The notes beneath the pieces were generated by a model. It did no database searches and was not told the DNA's origin. It saw nothing but the letters and a program-made list of their open reading frames with translations. Position numbers and translations under genes: made by a program. 64,000 nucleotides of DNA from Bacteroides intestinalis DSM 17393 (GTDB taxonomy: Bacteria > Bacteroidota > Bacteroidia > Bacteroidales > Bacteroidaceae), in assembly GCF_000172175.1 (NCBI RefSeq), contig NZ_ABJL02000008.1:2666001-2730000 (forward strand), in the 5' to 3' direction. Of the stretch, positions 8,169 to 17,170 are shown one piece after another (position 1 is the stretch's first letter; each line of letters starts with the position of its first letter).

Positions 8169-9311
8169 TCAGTCAAAAGTATATTCGTTATCATAAGCAT
8201 ATTTCCATTCTTGCACGTTCACCATGAGTCTGCTATCTCGGACAGTAATAGTGAAACGGTAAAGATTGTTGCGGGCAATGTTGAAACGCTTGGCATTGTC
8301 GTTGCTATCCGTCTTTCCGCTCTCGTCATAATTTGCGAAATAAACCCTATGCGGTTCGTCCTCATCAGTCTGAGCATCGAACCTTACTTCAATACACGAG
8401 TATTTGTCGCCCGCATCGATGTTCCGGTATTCGGACAGGTAGGCAATCCATTTCTCATATTTATTTCCGCCAGTATCCATCCATTGGCTTGCAAAGCGGA
8501 AATCTTGTATTTTTTCTTCCACATCGTTACCATCTTCCACAAGGTGTAAACCACTAACGTAATCGCTGTTCCACTCACCACTATGATCGTAATCGTCCTG
8601 CGAAAAAACATCTTTCGGAGCACAATATCCCTTTTTATTATAGCGATGAATCTTCACCTCACTAAACGATAAATCAAAATGTTCGTCCGTCTTAAGTATC
8701 ACCTCTACCTTTGCCACTGCACGGAGCAAAGTGACAGGCTCAGGCAGCAATGTAACCTCTCCAACCTTAAATTCTATATTATTGTATTCGTGAACACCAT
8801 AAAAAGGAACTAGTCGTTCCGGTCCCAACTCGAAAGAAGAAAAACTGCCAAACTGCCCCCATTCGGCGTCGCAGACATCCGCAAGTAACGTTTCTCCAGC
8901 CTGCATTGTATCGTCACCATACTGCGGCCAATTGGCAAGCACAACCATCTTGAAATTTTTATGATTAACCAAAGATGTAGGCGCTTTGCCAAGCACACTA
9001 TAATCCCTGTAATCGCTTCCTTCAGTCACCACGAAGCCATCCGGTTCAAAACGGGCGATGAACTTATTATCGGAGGTAAAGAAATAAATCCTGTAGTTAT
9101 TGTTCTCTACATCTATGTAGTTCTCATAGGTTTCTCCAACCTCATAACCTTCATCGGTCTCCAAACTCCTTATAGGTAATCTGAAACCGATACTAAGAGC
9201 TGTTCCCCTATCGGATAGGCTGAAGTTCTCCGTGTCATGGCTACACGAGGTACCCCACAACACAAAAAGTGCCAGAATCCCCGTGACAATATATCGTACT
9301 ACATTCTTCAT
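8169..9311 (-). CDS. FimB/Mfa2-like fimbrial subunit lipoprotein
   Basis: About 380 residues with a lipoprotein signal (G-T-S-C-S-H-D). A body with the R-A-V-A-K-V-E-V-I-L strand and a C-terminal N-I-A-R-N-N-L-Y-R-F-T-I-T-V motif is typical of Mfa2/FimB and DUF4906 fimbrial accessory subunits. The ATG at 9311 has GGAGG 7 nt upstream and is preferred; the earlier GTG at 9329 overlaps the preceding stop. It lies between the Mfa2-type anchor gene and the large tip-like gene and probably encodes a minor shaft or tip-proximal subunit. Confidence 0.7.
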   Translation of the reverse strand: MKNVVRYIVTGILALFVLWGTSCSHDTENFSLSDRGTALSIGFRLPIRSLETDEGYEVGETYENYIDVENNNYRIYFFTSDNKFIARFEPDGFVVTEGSDYRDYSVLGKAPTSLVNHKNFKMVVLANWPQYGDDTMQAGETLLADVCDAEWGQFGSFSSFELGPERLVPFYGVHEYNNIEFKVGEVTLLPEPVTLLRAVAKVEVILKTDEHFDLSFSEVKIHRYNKKGYCAPKDVFSQDDYDHSGEWNSDYVSGLHLVEDGNDVEEKIQDFRFASQWMDTGGNKYEKWIAYLSEYRNIDAGDKYSCIEVRFDAQTDEDEPHRVYFANYDESGKTDSNDNAKRFNIARNNLYRFTITVRDSRLMVNVQEWKYAYDNEYTFD

Positions 9312-9325
9312 TCGCATTCCTCCTA

Positions 9326-10360
9326 TCACAGTTCACTGTTTTGCAGTACAACTTTCCAAGAATTGATATAAATATAGGTATCGAGCCAGTGATCATCTTC
9401 ATCGAGGAAGAACACCATGTCATGCATGTCCTGCCTGTCGAGATACTCCTGATCGTCCATATTTCGGTGATAGAAGCCCTTCACTAGTAAAGCATAGTCG
9501 ATAAGAGGGATGGAGAAAACCGTTTTTCCCGTTTCTTTATTGGACACGGTGAGCCGTGTCTCCTGCCCTTTCACAAGACGCGGCACAGTCAGTTCGGCTA
9601 TAGCCGCACTGAAGGCGGCGCGAGATGTGGATCGGACAGCTTCGGAGCGGGTGTCCATACCAACTTCCCCGGCGTCGGTGTGCCATGCGTAGAAAGTCAC
9701 CAGTTCATCGGGCAACAACGTGTTGTCCCAGTCCATACTTCCGTTAGTGTCGGTGATGGTGAAGACAAACTTGTCTTTGTCCACAGCCTCTCCCGAAAGG
9801 TGCTGTAACACCACTCGCACATTGTTGGTGTTCTTTACCAACGGTACAGTATAAGTGTACGTACCTTCGGTTTTACCGAACGTCTGTTTCGGAAGCCACC
9901 CATAGAATAAGCGGTCAAGATCTTCGGTAACGAATGCTTGGTTCCCGATATCACGTTGTCTCCCAAGCGTACAGGTCAGTTCCTTACCAGCAGTTGTTTC
10001 GGGTATCGAGAAAGAACCTTTGTTAGTAGTACCACACCAAACAAGTAAGTCGTATTCGCCCGGTTCTACATCTACAGTCATGGCATAGCCATCGGCTGCA
10101 AGGGCTTCTCCTTGTTCAGTACGTTGCCAAACCACCCTACCATCGACATCAAGCAGGTAAAGTGTCACGACATTCACCTCGTGAGCAAAAGCATCGGCAA
10201 ACTTCATGTTGTAATCATAACAGAACTTCACACGGTAATTCACTGAGCAGTCACCCTCACCGTCATAGATTAAGCCGTCGCAGGCATATAGAATCGGAGT
10301 CCAAGCGATAACTGCCAGTAACTTTCCGATTGTTTTTCTTATGTAAGAGCGTATATCCAT
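9326..10360 (-). CDS. Mfa2/FimB family fimbrial anchor lipoprotein
   Basis: 344 residues with a lipobox L-Y-A-C-D near residue 27 and the family signature D-C-S-V-N-Y-R-V-K-F-C-Y-D-Y-N-M-K-F-A-D-A-F, as in P. gingivalis Mfa2 and FimB. In the characterised systems this subunit anchors the fimbria to the outer membrane and limits its length. The C-terminus I-N-S-W-K-V-V-L-Q-N-S-E-L resembles that of the major subunit upstream. A 200-nt gap with three hairpins separates it from the major fimbrillin gene. Confidence 0.85.
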   Translation of the reverse strand: MDIRSYIRKTIGKLLAVIAWTPILYACDGLIYDGEGDCSVNYRVKFCYDYNMKFADAFAHEVNVVTLYLLDVDGRVVWQRTEQGEALAADGYAMTVDVEPGEYDLLVWCGTTNKGSFSIPETTAGKELTCTLGRQRDIGNQAFVTEDLDRLFYGWLPKQTFGKTEGTYTYTVPLVKNTNNVRVVLQHLSGEAVDKDKFVFTITDTNGSMDWDNTLLPDELVTFYAWHTDAGEVGMDTRSEAVRSTSRAAFSAAIAELTVPRLVKGQETRLTVSNKETGKTVFSIPLIDYALLVKGFYHRNMDDQEYLDRQDMHDMVFFLDEDDHWLDTYIYINSWKVVLQNSEL

Positions 10361-10560
10361 TTGACTTAAATTGTTATATTTTATATATGCTGCGGAAAAT
10401 ACCGCAGAGAATTTTCATTTTCGATGGGAAATGGCAAATATACCTTTTCCGGTTCCGTCCTCTCTTTGCACCGGAACGGAAGTGCTTTTCTAAAACCATT
10501 CCATGTGGAAGTCCCTCATGGAATGGTTGTTTAGAAAGACAACGTTTTTTTCATAAAGAA
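10361..10560 (-). promoter_or_regulatory. Hairpin-rich spacer between major fimbrillin and anchor genes
   Basis: The spacer has a near-perfect hairpin of about 21 bp (arms 10494-10505 and 10517-10528 pair perfectly, extended by 10485-10493 and 10530-10538). It also has a GTTCCG/CGGAAC hairpin around 10452-10476 and a CTGCGG/CCGCAG hairpin near 10390-10405. On the minus strand these follow the Mfa1-type stop codon. They could stabilise or partly terminate the message, giving more major subunit than anchor. No -7 box for an internal promoter was seen. Confidence 0.55.
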
Positions 10561-12303
10561 TTAAAGTTCAACATCTTGGCTAACAATCTTCCAAGATAGG
10601 ATATTAATTTTTGCCCCAACGTAATAAATGTCACCATCCGGATCGTCACCGGGAACAATTTTTTCGTCTCCATCAAAAATTCCCTTACCTATCTTCTCTA
10701 ATTTGTCAACGGTAACTACGTAGTGGTGATTACGCACCACGCCATATTTGGCTTCCGGAATAATTCCATTTTCCGTAATAGCGCCATTGTTGAGGTGCTC
10801 AATGGGAATGTTGTAGTACATCAATCCACCGTTATAAGCGGTAGCATCTGCGGAAGCAGTGGCCAAATTATCATTAAGAGTGGTAATGATTTGTTCTGAG
10901 TAAGCGGAGCCGTCTCCTGTATATAATGAGGCTCCATTCTCATTCGTAAATACCACTTTCACTTTCCCATCGCCCACATTCTCCAACTTCACATACTCTT
11001 TACCAATCTGAGTATATTTTGTGTTGCCTTTATCATCTTGACCATCTTCATACCACACGTTCAGTTGATTTTTTGTCTGCAGTATGCTGAGCACGTATTC
11101 GAGGAAGGAGTCTTGTTTGAAAAGCACACCATTGTAACGTACGAGGTCAAGTGCATTTCCGTTTACATCGCAAACCTTGGCTTTTAACAGGATACTCGTA
11201 ACGGCAGAAGAAAAATTAGTAGTAACAATGGCACTTGTATTGGTGTTCTCTGCACAATAGGCAGAAGTTCCCAATTCAGTTAAGCCATCCTCCAAGTCGA
11301 CATAGTTCAGATATTCGGAATTGTCAGAAACCGCTGCCGCATTTTCAGGATAGCCAGAAAAACCGTAGTTGAATGACTTACCCCAGTGGCTACGGTAATC
11401 GATTGTTCTATTCCACATAAAGCCCAAGTCATTATCTGCCCAAGCAATATCTATGTTCTTGACCATGTGCGATTTCTTCGCTGTAGCATTCAATTTCCAT
11501 CCGAGCAATTCCACATAAAGGTCTTCCGAAGCGATATTATCGCTTCCGGCTGAGTTGTCTTCACCTGCCACAGTGACTTTTATCGGATAACGCCCATTTT
11601 CATCCTTTTCGAGTTCACCGGACACATTCAAAGTTACCTTGGCCGCCAGACGCTCTACATATACGGTCACCGTATTAGTAATCGCACTCACATCCGTCAT
11701 CGGCTCAAGAGAAAAATTTTCCTCTTTAACTTCTGTTACGAAATACTTTGCCCGATTGGTGTCGGTGTAGCTTGTAGTGCTCATGGTAAAGTAATTGATA
11801 GTACTGTTATTGATTGTTTCCGGATAATAAATACCTTCCGCATTATTATCCGCAAGCACTGTCTGCATTTCGTCAAGCGTTTCCCCATACACGAAATCAT
11901 TCGGTTTGTTGAGCACCGCTACCATATACTTAGGATAGTTCTTCTTGTCCATTCCCTTCAGTACCACAACGTTATTACTTGTAAATTCAATGTTTCCGGC
12001 AGGGGTGGTTACCGAGGCGTTACCATTCGTCCAAACATCACCTTGTGTCACAAATACACCATCTGCATCATAAAAATAGAAGTAGGCATTTTTTACGGAC
12101 TGCTCGTTTGTTCCGTACTCAAAGTCACCTTCTTGCGCTCTTGTAAGAGAACCTGCATCAGCAAGGCGGACATTAATATACGCCTCACTTCCTGCGAAAA
12201 CATTCGGTGTATCATCCGGAATAACTCCTAATTCATCATTCGAACATGCACACAATGCGGTACACACGAACAAACCCAAAAATAATTTATTCATCTTCAT
12301 CAT
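10561..12303 (-). CDS. mfa1: Mfa1-type major fimbrial subunit (fimbrillin) precursor
   Basis: 580 residues with a lipoprotein signal peptide (A-L-C-A-C-S-N-D). The N-terminal fimbrillin domain contains A-Y-I-N-V-R-L and V-K-N-A-Y-F-Y-F-Y-D, and the last residues I-L-S-W-K-I-V-S-Q-D-V-E-L correspond to the donor-strand tail of Mfa1-type subunits. In P. gingivalis an Arg-specific protease trims the propeptide; here an Arg at S-L-T-R-A-Q near residue 55 is a plausible cleavage site. The protein is exported via lipidation to the outer membrane and polymerises by strand exchange. Start alternatives are M2 and M4. Confidence 0.8.
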   Translation of the reverse strand: MMKMNKLFLGLFVCTALCACSNDELGVIPDDTPNVFAGSEAYINVRLADAGSLTRAQEGDFEYGTNEQSVKNAYFYFYDADGVFVTQGDVWTNGNASVTTPAGNIEFTSNNVVVLKGMDKKNYPKYMVAVLNKPNDFVYGETLDEMQTVLADNNAEGIYYPETINNSTINYFTMSTTSYTDTNRAKYFVTEVKEENFSLEPMTDVSAITNTVTVYVERLAAKVTLNVSGELEKDENGRYPIKVTVAGEDNSAGSDNIASEDLYVELLGWKLNATAKKSHMVKNIDIAWADNDLGFMWNRTIDYRSHWGKSFNYGFSGYPENAAAVSDNSEYLNYVDLEDGLTELGTSAYCAENTNTSAIVTTNFSSAVTSILLKAKVCDVNGNALDLVRYNGVLFKQDSFLEYVLSILQTKNQLNVWYEDGQDDKGNTKYTQIGKEYVKLENVGDGKVKVVFTNENGASLYTGDGSAYSEQIITTLNDNLATASADATAYNGGLMYYNIPIEHLNNGAITENGIIPEAKYGVVRNHHYVVTVDKLEKIGKGIFDGDEKIVPGDDPDGDIYYVGAKINILSWKIVSQDVEL

Positions 12304-12341
12304 TTTTTGTAATCTAATTTTGTTAATAATATATTTTCTCG

Positions 12342-13787
12342 TTAACGTCTTCCTTTTTCAAGTTGCTCAAGCGTAATGCCAGCCTGTTCTAATCCGAGCG
12401 ATTTCGCCTCGTTCAAGTAACGTCGGGCACTGTCGTAATCCTTTTGCCGGATGGCCAGTGCTCCCCGTGCATAAACAGCCTCGGGCGAATCATCTGCCTT
12501 GGCAAGATAACGCTTCGCGCTTGTGAGGTCACCGCGGCGCATGGCAGCGTTGGCAGCATTCAGGTTAGCAATAGTGTCATCCGGAAACATGCGTACCGCT
12601 GTCTCGAATACCTCAGTGAACTCATCCGTACCGGGTTCATACTCTTGTGCAGCGAGATAGAACTCATTCAGATCCAGTTTTTGCGGTCGCCCACACATGA
12701 TTCGTTTTATCTCCTCCACATCGCTGTAACTGCGGATAGTATAGGCTATGCGATAGTCAGTGTGGCGTAACGCAGGATAACAGTTCTGTAACAGGAAACT
12801 GTATTCCATCGGATAATCACGTTTTATTTTCCACTCTTTGGCATCCGGCTCCAAATTACCGTCTATCAAAGTGACTATTTCCGCACGATGTGCAAGGTTC
12901 GACCGTTCCACGTAGTAACGCAATCCTGCCCAATCCTCCGGTTCGTAATCGGTCGTTATTACATCGCCTTCAAACCGGTAAAGTTGCTGTATGTATCTCT
13001 TCAATGCGGCAGTACGCCCGATAGCCAACTCTTTGTTATGCGCATAAGAACCTTCAGGCGAAGCATAACCTTTCAGCCATACTGAAGTGATAGTTATGTC
13101 CGTATCGTTTCGCACGGAGTCAATTGATGACTGTATTTTCCCAAGTTCGGCGGTGTTGCGTCGATAGTCCGGATAAATCATCGTTTGATCCACCGGAAAG
13201 TCGATGAATGCTGAGCCTTCGAGCGAATCCCTTTTTTCAATCTGCCCTTGCGGACGTACATATACCAGTTCAGGGAAAAACGCCTCTGTGTATCGTCCAA
13301 GCATACCGACCTGTTCTGCCAATAAAGTATTGCAACATCCATAGTCGCTACGATGTAGCAACAACACGGAGCCGTTCATCCATTCTGCATACGGTACTAA
13401 ATTGTGGTATTCAATGGTATCAGGCTTCTTCGAGACTTTATAACTCTTTTCATCTTTACCTGATAACATGCTCTCTCCATTACGTACATAGAAGTAATAA
13501 CGCTGTCTGCCGTAAACCCCTACCGATTGCAGGGCAAGCGAGTCGTTATCATTAACTAACCATGGCGTAAGAAGTACAGCACGATTTTCATCCACATCAA
13601 GCCCTGACAAATCCCAAAGCATGTCTATGGCAATGTACCCTCCATTACGTTCCATTTTAAGATTTTCCACGGAAACACCATCCACGATGTCCTGTTTCCG
13701 CATATCGATTGCGATCTGTGCTTCCGCTACCACAACCATGCCCCAAAGGGCTACTAGGATATATAATATCTTTTTCATCTTGTACAC
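12342..13787 (-). CDS. DUF3868 protein with OmpA-like and TPR-like regions (fimbrial assembly)
   Basis: 481 residues with a Sec signal peptide ending V-V-A-E-A-Q. The N-terminal part matches DUF3868; the middle contains an OmpA-C-like segment (W-L-K-G-Y-A-S-P-E-G-S, then N-K-E-L-A-I-G-R-T-A-A-L). The C-terminal 90 residues form TPR-like helices (N-A-A-N-A-A-M-R-R-G-D-L). In Mfa-type operons DUF3868 and DUF3575 genes precede the fimbrillin gene and are thought to help assembly or bind the cell wall. It starts 2 nt after the DUF3575 stop. Confidence 0.75.
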   Translation of the reverse strand: MYKMKKILYILVALWGMVVVAEAQIAIDMRKQDIVDGVSVENLKMERNGGYIAIDMLWDLSGLDVDENRAVLLTPWLVNDNDSLALQSVGVYGRQRYYFYVRNGESMLSGKDEKSYKVSKKPDTIEYHNLVPYAEWMNGSVLLLHRSDYGCCNTLLAEQVGMLGRYTEAFFPELVYVRPQGQIEKRDSLEGSAFIDFPVDQTMIYPDYRRNTAELGKIQSSIDSVRNDTDITITSVWLKGYASPEGSYAHNKELAIGRTAALKRYIQQLYRFEGDVITTDYEPEDWAGLRYYVERSNLAHRAEIVTLIDGNLEPDAKEWKIKRDYPMEYSFLLQNCYPALRHTDYRIAYTIRSYSDVEEIKRIMCGRPQKLDLNEFYLAAQEYEPGTDEFTEVFETAVRMFPDDTIANLNAANAAMRRGDLTSAKRYLAKADDSPEAVYARGALAIRQKDYDSARRYLNEAKSLGLEQAGITLEQLEKGRR

Positions 13788-13789
13788 GA

Positions 13790-14389
13790 TTAAAATACAT
13801 AAACAAGGTTGATTGCCGCTTTCGTCGGTCCCACATAATGGTGTGGTTTGTCCGTTTCTATCCTCTTACCGCATCCTAAACACTGGAAGCGGTCATAGCG
13901 TGTATAGGAATAACCAAAACCAATTTCCGCCTCAAGATTCCAATGCCTCCCCAATATCCACGCATAGCCATAAGCGATACCCGCGCCAACAAACCATCCC
14001 TGGTAACGGGTATCCTTTAGTTTACGAGCATCCGTACCAAGGAAATTGATTTTTCCGTCAAAACCTCCGATGTTATACTGTCCTCCATGAATGTGAGTAC
14101 CTACAAAGTGCCCCGAGAAGCGATCGCAGAACCAGTATCTGACTTCAGGTTGAATAGCCCAATGTTTCCAGTGGCGATTGTGCGAAAGCATCCATGCATT
14201 GAACTGTCCCGTAACATCTAAAGTCCATTTAGAGGCGAGTCCTATTTCTATTCCCAAATTCGGATTCAAGAAAGCATCCGCCAGAACATTACTTTTGACA
14301 GCCACGTTCTGAGACTTGACACTCTGCGTCATGCCGGTAATGGTAACTACCAGCAAAACAAATATCCGTTTCATAATTCTATTGTTCAT
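13790..14389 (-). CDS. DUF3575 outer-membrane protein, first gene of fimbrial operon
   Basis: 199 residues with a signal peptide and alternating hydrophobic strands. Conserved DUF3575 words are K-S-N-V-L-A-D-A-F-L-N-P-N-L-G-I-E, the W-A-I-Q-P-E-V-R-Y-W segment and H-Y-V-G-P-T-K-A-A-I-N-L-V-Y-V-F at the C-terminus. It is probably a small beta-barrel. M1 (14389) and M6 (14374) are both usable starts. As the first gene its upstream region is the likely control point for the whole operon. Confidence 0.75.
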   Translation of the reverse strand: MNNRIMKRIFVLLVVTITGMTQSVKSQNVAVKSNVLADAFLNPNLGIEIGLASKWTLDVTGQFNAWMLSHNRHWKHWAIQPEVRYWFCDRFSGHFVGTHIHGGQYNIGGFDGKINFLGTDARKLKDTRYQGWFVGAGIAYGYAWILGRHWNLEAEIGFGYSYTRYDRFQCLGCGKRIETDKPHHYVGPTKAAINLVYVF

Positions 14390-14782
14390 ATTTTATGGCT
14401 ATAGTTAATTATTACATTCCAAATTTTACAGTCTTTCCTTATATAGGTAATTTCAAGAGACCAGCCACGGTACCTCGCTTTCTTTCCGCACAAAGGAACA
14501 ATGTATTTGTTATCGCATCATGCCAAAACGTATAAATCATATTGGCAAAATCGTAATGGACATTATACGCAAACTGCAATTTTGTATCGGACATGTCAAA
14601 TCATCAAATCCAGAGTCATTTTTTAAGTGTACGGAGCCATTATTAACAGTTGCAATACCTATAAATGCAGTAAATTAGGCTATCTTTGTATATTACAATG
14701 TCGATGTGTATATCACTGTCTACCCAAACAATTTTAGTGTACCGGAAAAAGCCAGTGGAAATACACACTCGAAAAGAATAAT
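14390..14782. promoter_or_regulatory. Divergent control region of fimbrial operon and its AraC regulators
   Basis: No gene here. A plus-strand -7 box TATCTTTG lies at 14681-14688, serving the regulator genes. No consensus -7 box faces the fimbrial operon, suggesting that it needs an activator. An interrupted dyad TGCCAA (14521-14526) / TTGGCA (14542-14547) and CGTATAA / TTATACG (14529-14535 / 14563-14569) form nested candidate operator sites. No long inverted repeat typical of invertible promoters was found. Confidence 0.5.
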
Positions 14783-14797
14783 TTGAATTCGATTAAT

Positions 14798-15970
14798 ATG
14801 GGAGCATTTGTCACATACAGCAACTTGATGACCTATATTTTACCAATATTTTGTTCGGCCATATGCTCGGTCTTTACCTTATTATTGACATGGAATTATC
14901 GCAATCTAGCCGAAAGGAAATTAAGGTGGATCGTGAGCATTTATTGTATCCTGATAGCCATATGGTGGTCATCTGCTTTATGGCATACTGTCTCTGATGA
15001 GCCGATATTCCTTCCGGTCGATATACCTTTTGCCTTGTCGTATATCTATACTCCCATATTGTTCTACAACATTGTTTATAATCTGACTTATTTTGAGGAT
15101 AAAAGAAACTTTCCCATACTGAATTACCTTTGGCCAGTCCCTACATTGGTAATTATCCTGATAGTGGCAACCTGGATATCGCCTCCCAAGGGAGAGCTTT
15201 TTACCGGCTTATCGTTGTTCGAAGAATATACGGCGCTTTTCATATCCGACTTTTTAGTGCGGTTTATCACAGCGGTAGTCTATATTGTTCCAACCGGACT
15301 ATTGTTATTGCGGCATTACAAGCGAACAGTACTTCAAAAAACCGATACAGATCGAAAATATCTCAGTATAAAATCATCGCGTTGGCTCATCGTGTTTTTC
15401 ATACTTTCCATCGCTATATTGCTAATCGCTTTTTTGTCTTCGTTGGTTGGTCCAAGCCAATGGCTTATCCGGCTGAACGCATTATGCATTATGGCTCAAG
15501 AGATATTGCTTACATACCAAATCATCCGCAGGCAATATCTCTCTTACAAAATATCTGATTTGTTTCCAGCCAACGAAAAGAAAACCGAGAACAGCAGCCC
15601 GACCACCCAACAGCAACCTGCGCCGAATAATACGCACGGACTATTGAACAAGAAGGTGTTCGAAAACTATTTGTCTCAACAAAAGCCATACCTCAATCCC
15701 GATTTCAAACTGACTGACATGGCCGAGATAATGGGTGTAAACCGTACCGTCATGTCCAACTTTATCAATCAAACGTATGGTATGAATTTCAGGCGTTATC
15801 TAAACCTGTGCCGGATCAAAGAGTATCAGGCACTGATAGTGCATCCTTCAAACAAAGGTAAAAATCCGTATCAGGTAATGGCCATGGCGGGATTTAAAGA
15901 TTCCAGACATTTCCAGCGTGCGATTCAACTGGAAAATATATATAAAGAACAGACTCACAAAGAACCATAA
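14798..15970 (+). CDS. Membrane-anchored AraC-type transcriptional regulator 1
   Basis: The N-terminal about 230 residues have six or seven hydrophobic segments. A linker rich in Q, P and S follows, then an AraC helix-turn-helix region (about residues 290-385) with F-K-L-T-D-M-A-E-I-M-G-V-N-R-T-V-M and V-M-A-M-A-G-F-K-D-S-R-H-F. The ATG at 14798 is chosen; a TTG at 14783 is in frame but weaker. The gene is divergent from the fimbrial operon and 13 nt upstream of a paralogue, so the two probably sense an envelope signal and control fimbriae. Direct DNA binding from the membrane is inferred from domain layout. Confidence 0.8.
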   Translation: MGAFVTYSNLMTYILPIFCSAICSVFTLLLTWNYRNLAERKLRWIVSIYCILIAIWWSSALWHTVSDEPIFLPVDIPFALSYIYTPILFYNIVYNLTYFEDKRNFPILNYLWPVPTLVIILIVATWISPPKGELFTGLSLFEEYTALFISDFLVRFITAVVYIVPTGLLLLRHYKRTVLQKTDTDRKYLSIKSSRWLIVFFILSIAILLIAFLSSLVGPSQWLIRLNALCIMAQEILLTYQIIRRQYLSYKISDLFPANEKKTENSSPTTQQQPAPNNTHGLLNKKVFENYLSQQKPYLNPDFKLTDMAEIMGVNRTVMSNFINQTYGMNFRRYLNLCRIKEYQALIVHPSNKGKNPYQVMAMAGFKDSRHFQRAIQLENIYKEQTHKEP

Positions 15971-15983
15971 ATAAACCAAAAGG

Positions 15984-17102
15984 ATGAATCAAGATATCGG
16001 ACGTGCTATAGTTTTTTCAATACCTGCAGTAAGTGCTGCGGTCAGCTTGATTATGATTTCGCTCGACATAACCCGCTCTTCCAATACGGTCAACCGAAAA
16101 ATACATTACAGCATAATCACTGTATACTGTCTAATAATACTGTACTGGAGCGGACTGGTAATGTATTCCATCGCCCGTGACGCTTTCATAGCATACTTGC
16201 CTGTTTGCTTTTCCTCGTTTAGTTTTATTCCCATATTCCTGTACATGATCACCTATATTATTACAGGAGTAGGCGATCGAAAGCATTTCCCCACATACCA
16301 TTTCATCCTTCCAGCATGTTTGACCGTAACTATCCACGTGATTGCCTTTACAGTACCGTTCCAGCAACGATGGAATGCCATTTATGACAACGGGGTAAGC
16401 CTGACAAGCGCAATTATTGACAGCACGTATATCATCTGTATTTTGCTGAGTATTTTATATTCCGGGTTGAGCCTGCTCCGCATAAAATCGTACAAACGTC
16501 AAGTTACCAATTATTCCGCTGATATCTACCGAATGTCGCTGGATTGGTTGTCCTTTATCATCATCTTCAGGGTCCTGTTGCAAACCTTACCGATAGCCGG
16601 ATTAATATTGGGCATCGAACTATTCAATAAATTGGGGGTTATCTGGACATTCACAACATTACCAGCAGTCTTTACTCAGATTGTGTTGTGCCTGAACATT
16701 CTTTCGGAGAATTATGTGATCATCGAACCTATTACCGCCAAAGAAAAGGAAATGACCACGTCCGGAAACTATGCGCAACTGGAACGCCAGCGGGTTGAAA
16801 AGTATTTAGAGAATGAAAAACCTTATCTAAATCCGGAATTCAAAATAACCGATATGGCCAAGGATCTTTTTTCAAACAGGACTTATATATCTGCTTTCAT
16901 CAACCGGGAATATGGTATGAATTTCAATCGTTTTATCAACAATTACCGACTAAAGGAAGTAGAAAGACTACAGTCAGAGGCTATACAAAGAAAGCAAAAA
17001 ATATCCTCGACGGAAATTGTCATTCATGCTGGATTCAGTAATTATCGCAGTTATTTCCGAGCAAAAAAAATGGCAAAGAACGATCCCGTTTCCATTGATT
17101 AA
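15984..17102 (+). CDS. Membrane-anchored AraC-type transcriptional regulator 2
   Basis: A paralogue of the preceding gene: N-terminal hydrophobic segments (about residues 10-240) and a C-terminal HTH with F-K-I-T-D-M-A-K-D-L-F-S-N-R-T-Y-I-S-A-F-I and E-I-V-I-H-A-G-F-S-N-Y-R-S-Y-F. Both share the E-N-E-K-P-Y-L-N-P-E / Q-Q-K-P-Y-L-N-P-D entry to the DNA-binding domain. It is co-transcribed with regulator 1. Such tandem pairs may work as heterodimers, but nothing in the sequence proves it. Confidence 0.8.
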   Translation: MNQDIGRAIVFSIPAVSAAVSLIMISLDITRSSNTVNRKIHYSIITVYCLIILYWSGLVMYSIARDAFIAYLPVCFSSFSFIPIFLYMITYIITGVGDRKHFPTYHFILPACLTVTIHVIAFTVPFQQRWNAIYDNGVSLTSAIIDSTYIICILLSILYSGLSLLRIKSYKRQVTNYSADIYRMSLDWLSFIIIFRVLLQTLPIAGLILGIELFNKLGVIWTFTTLPAVFTQIVLCLNILSENYVIIEPITAKEKEMTTSGNYAQLERQRVEKYLENEKPYLNPEFKITDMAKDLFSNRTYISAFINREYGMNFNRFINNYRLKEVERLQSEAIQRKQKISSTEIVIHAGFSNYRSYFRAKKMAKNDPVSID

Positions 17103-17170
17103 AAGAAAATTTAAACAACCAGTAAGATACACGAATACAGGGATATAGAAACTAATCATCTGTATTCAAC

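Noticed and set aside
14390..14782. Invertible promoter of the fimbrial operon
   Set aside because: Only short dyads are present; no pair of long inverted repeats flanks a promoter-sized segment and no invertase gene is nearby.
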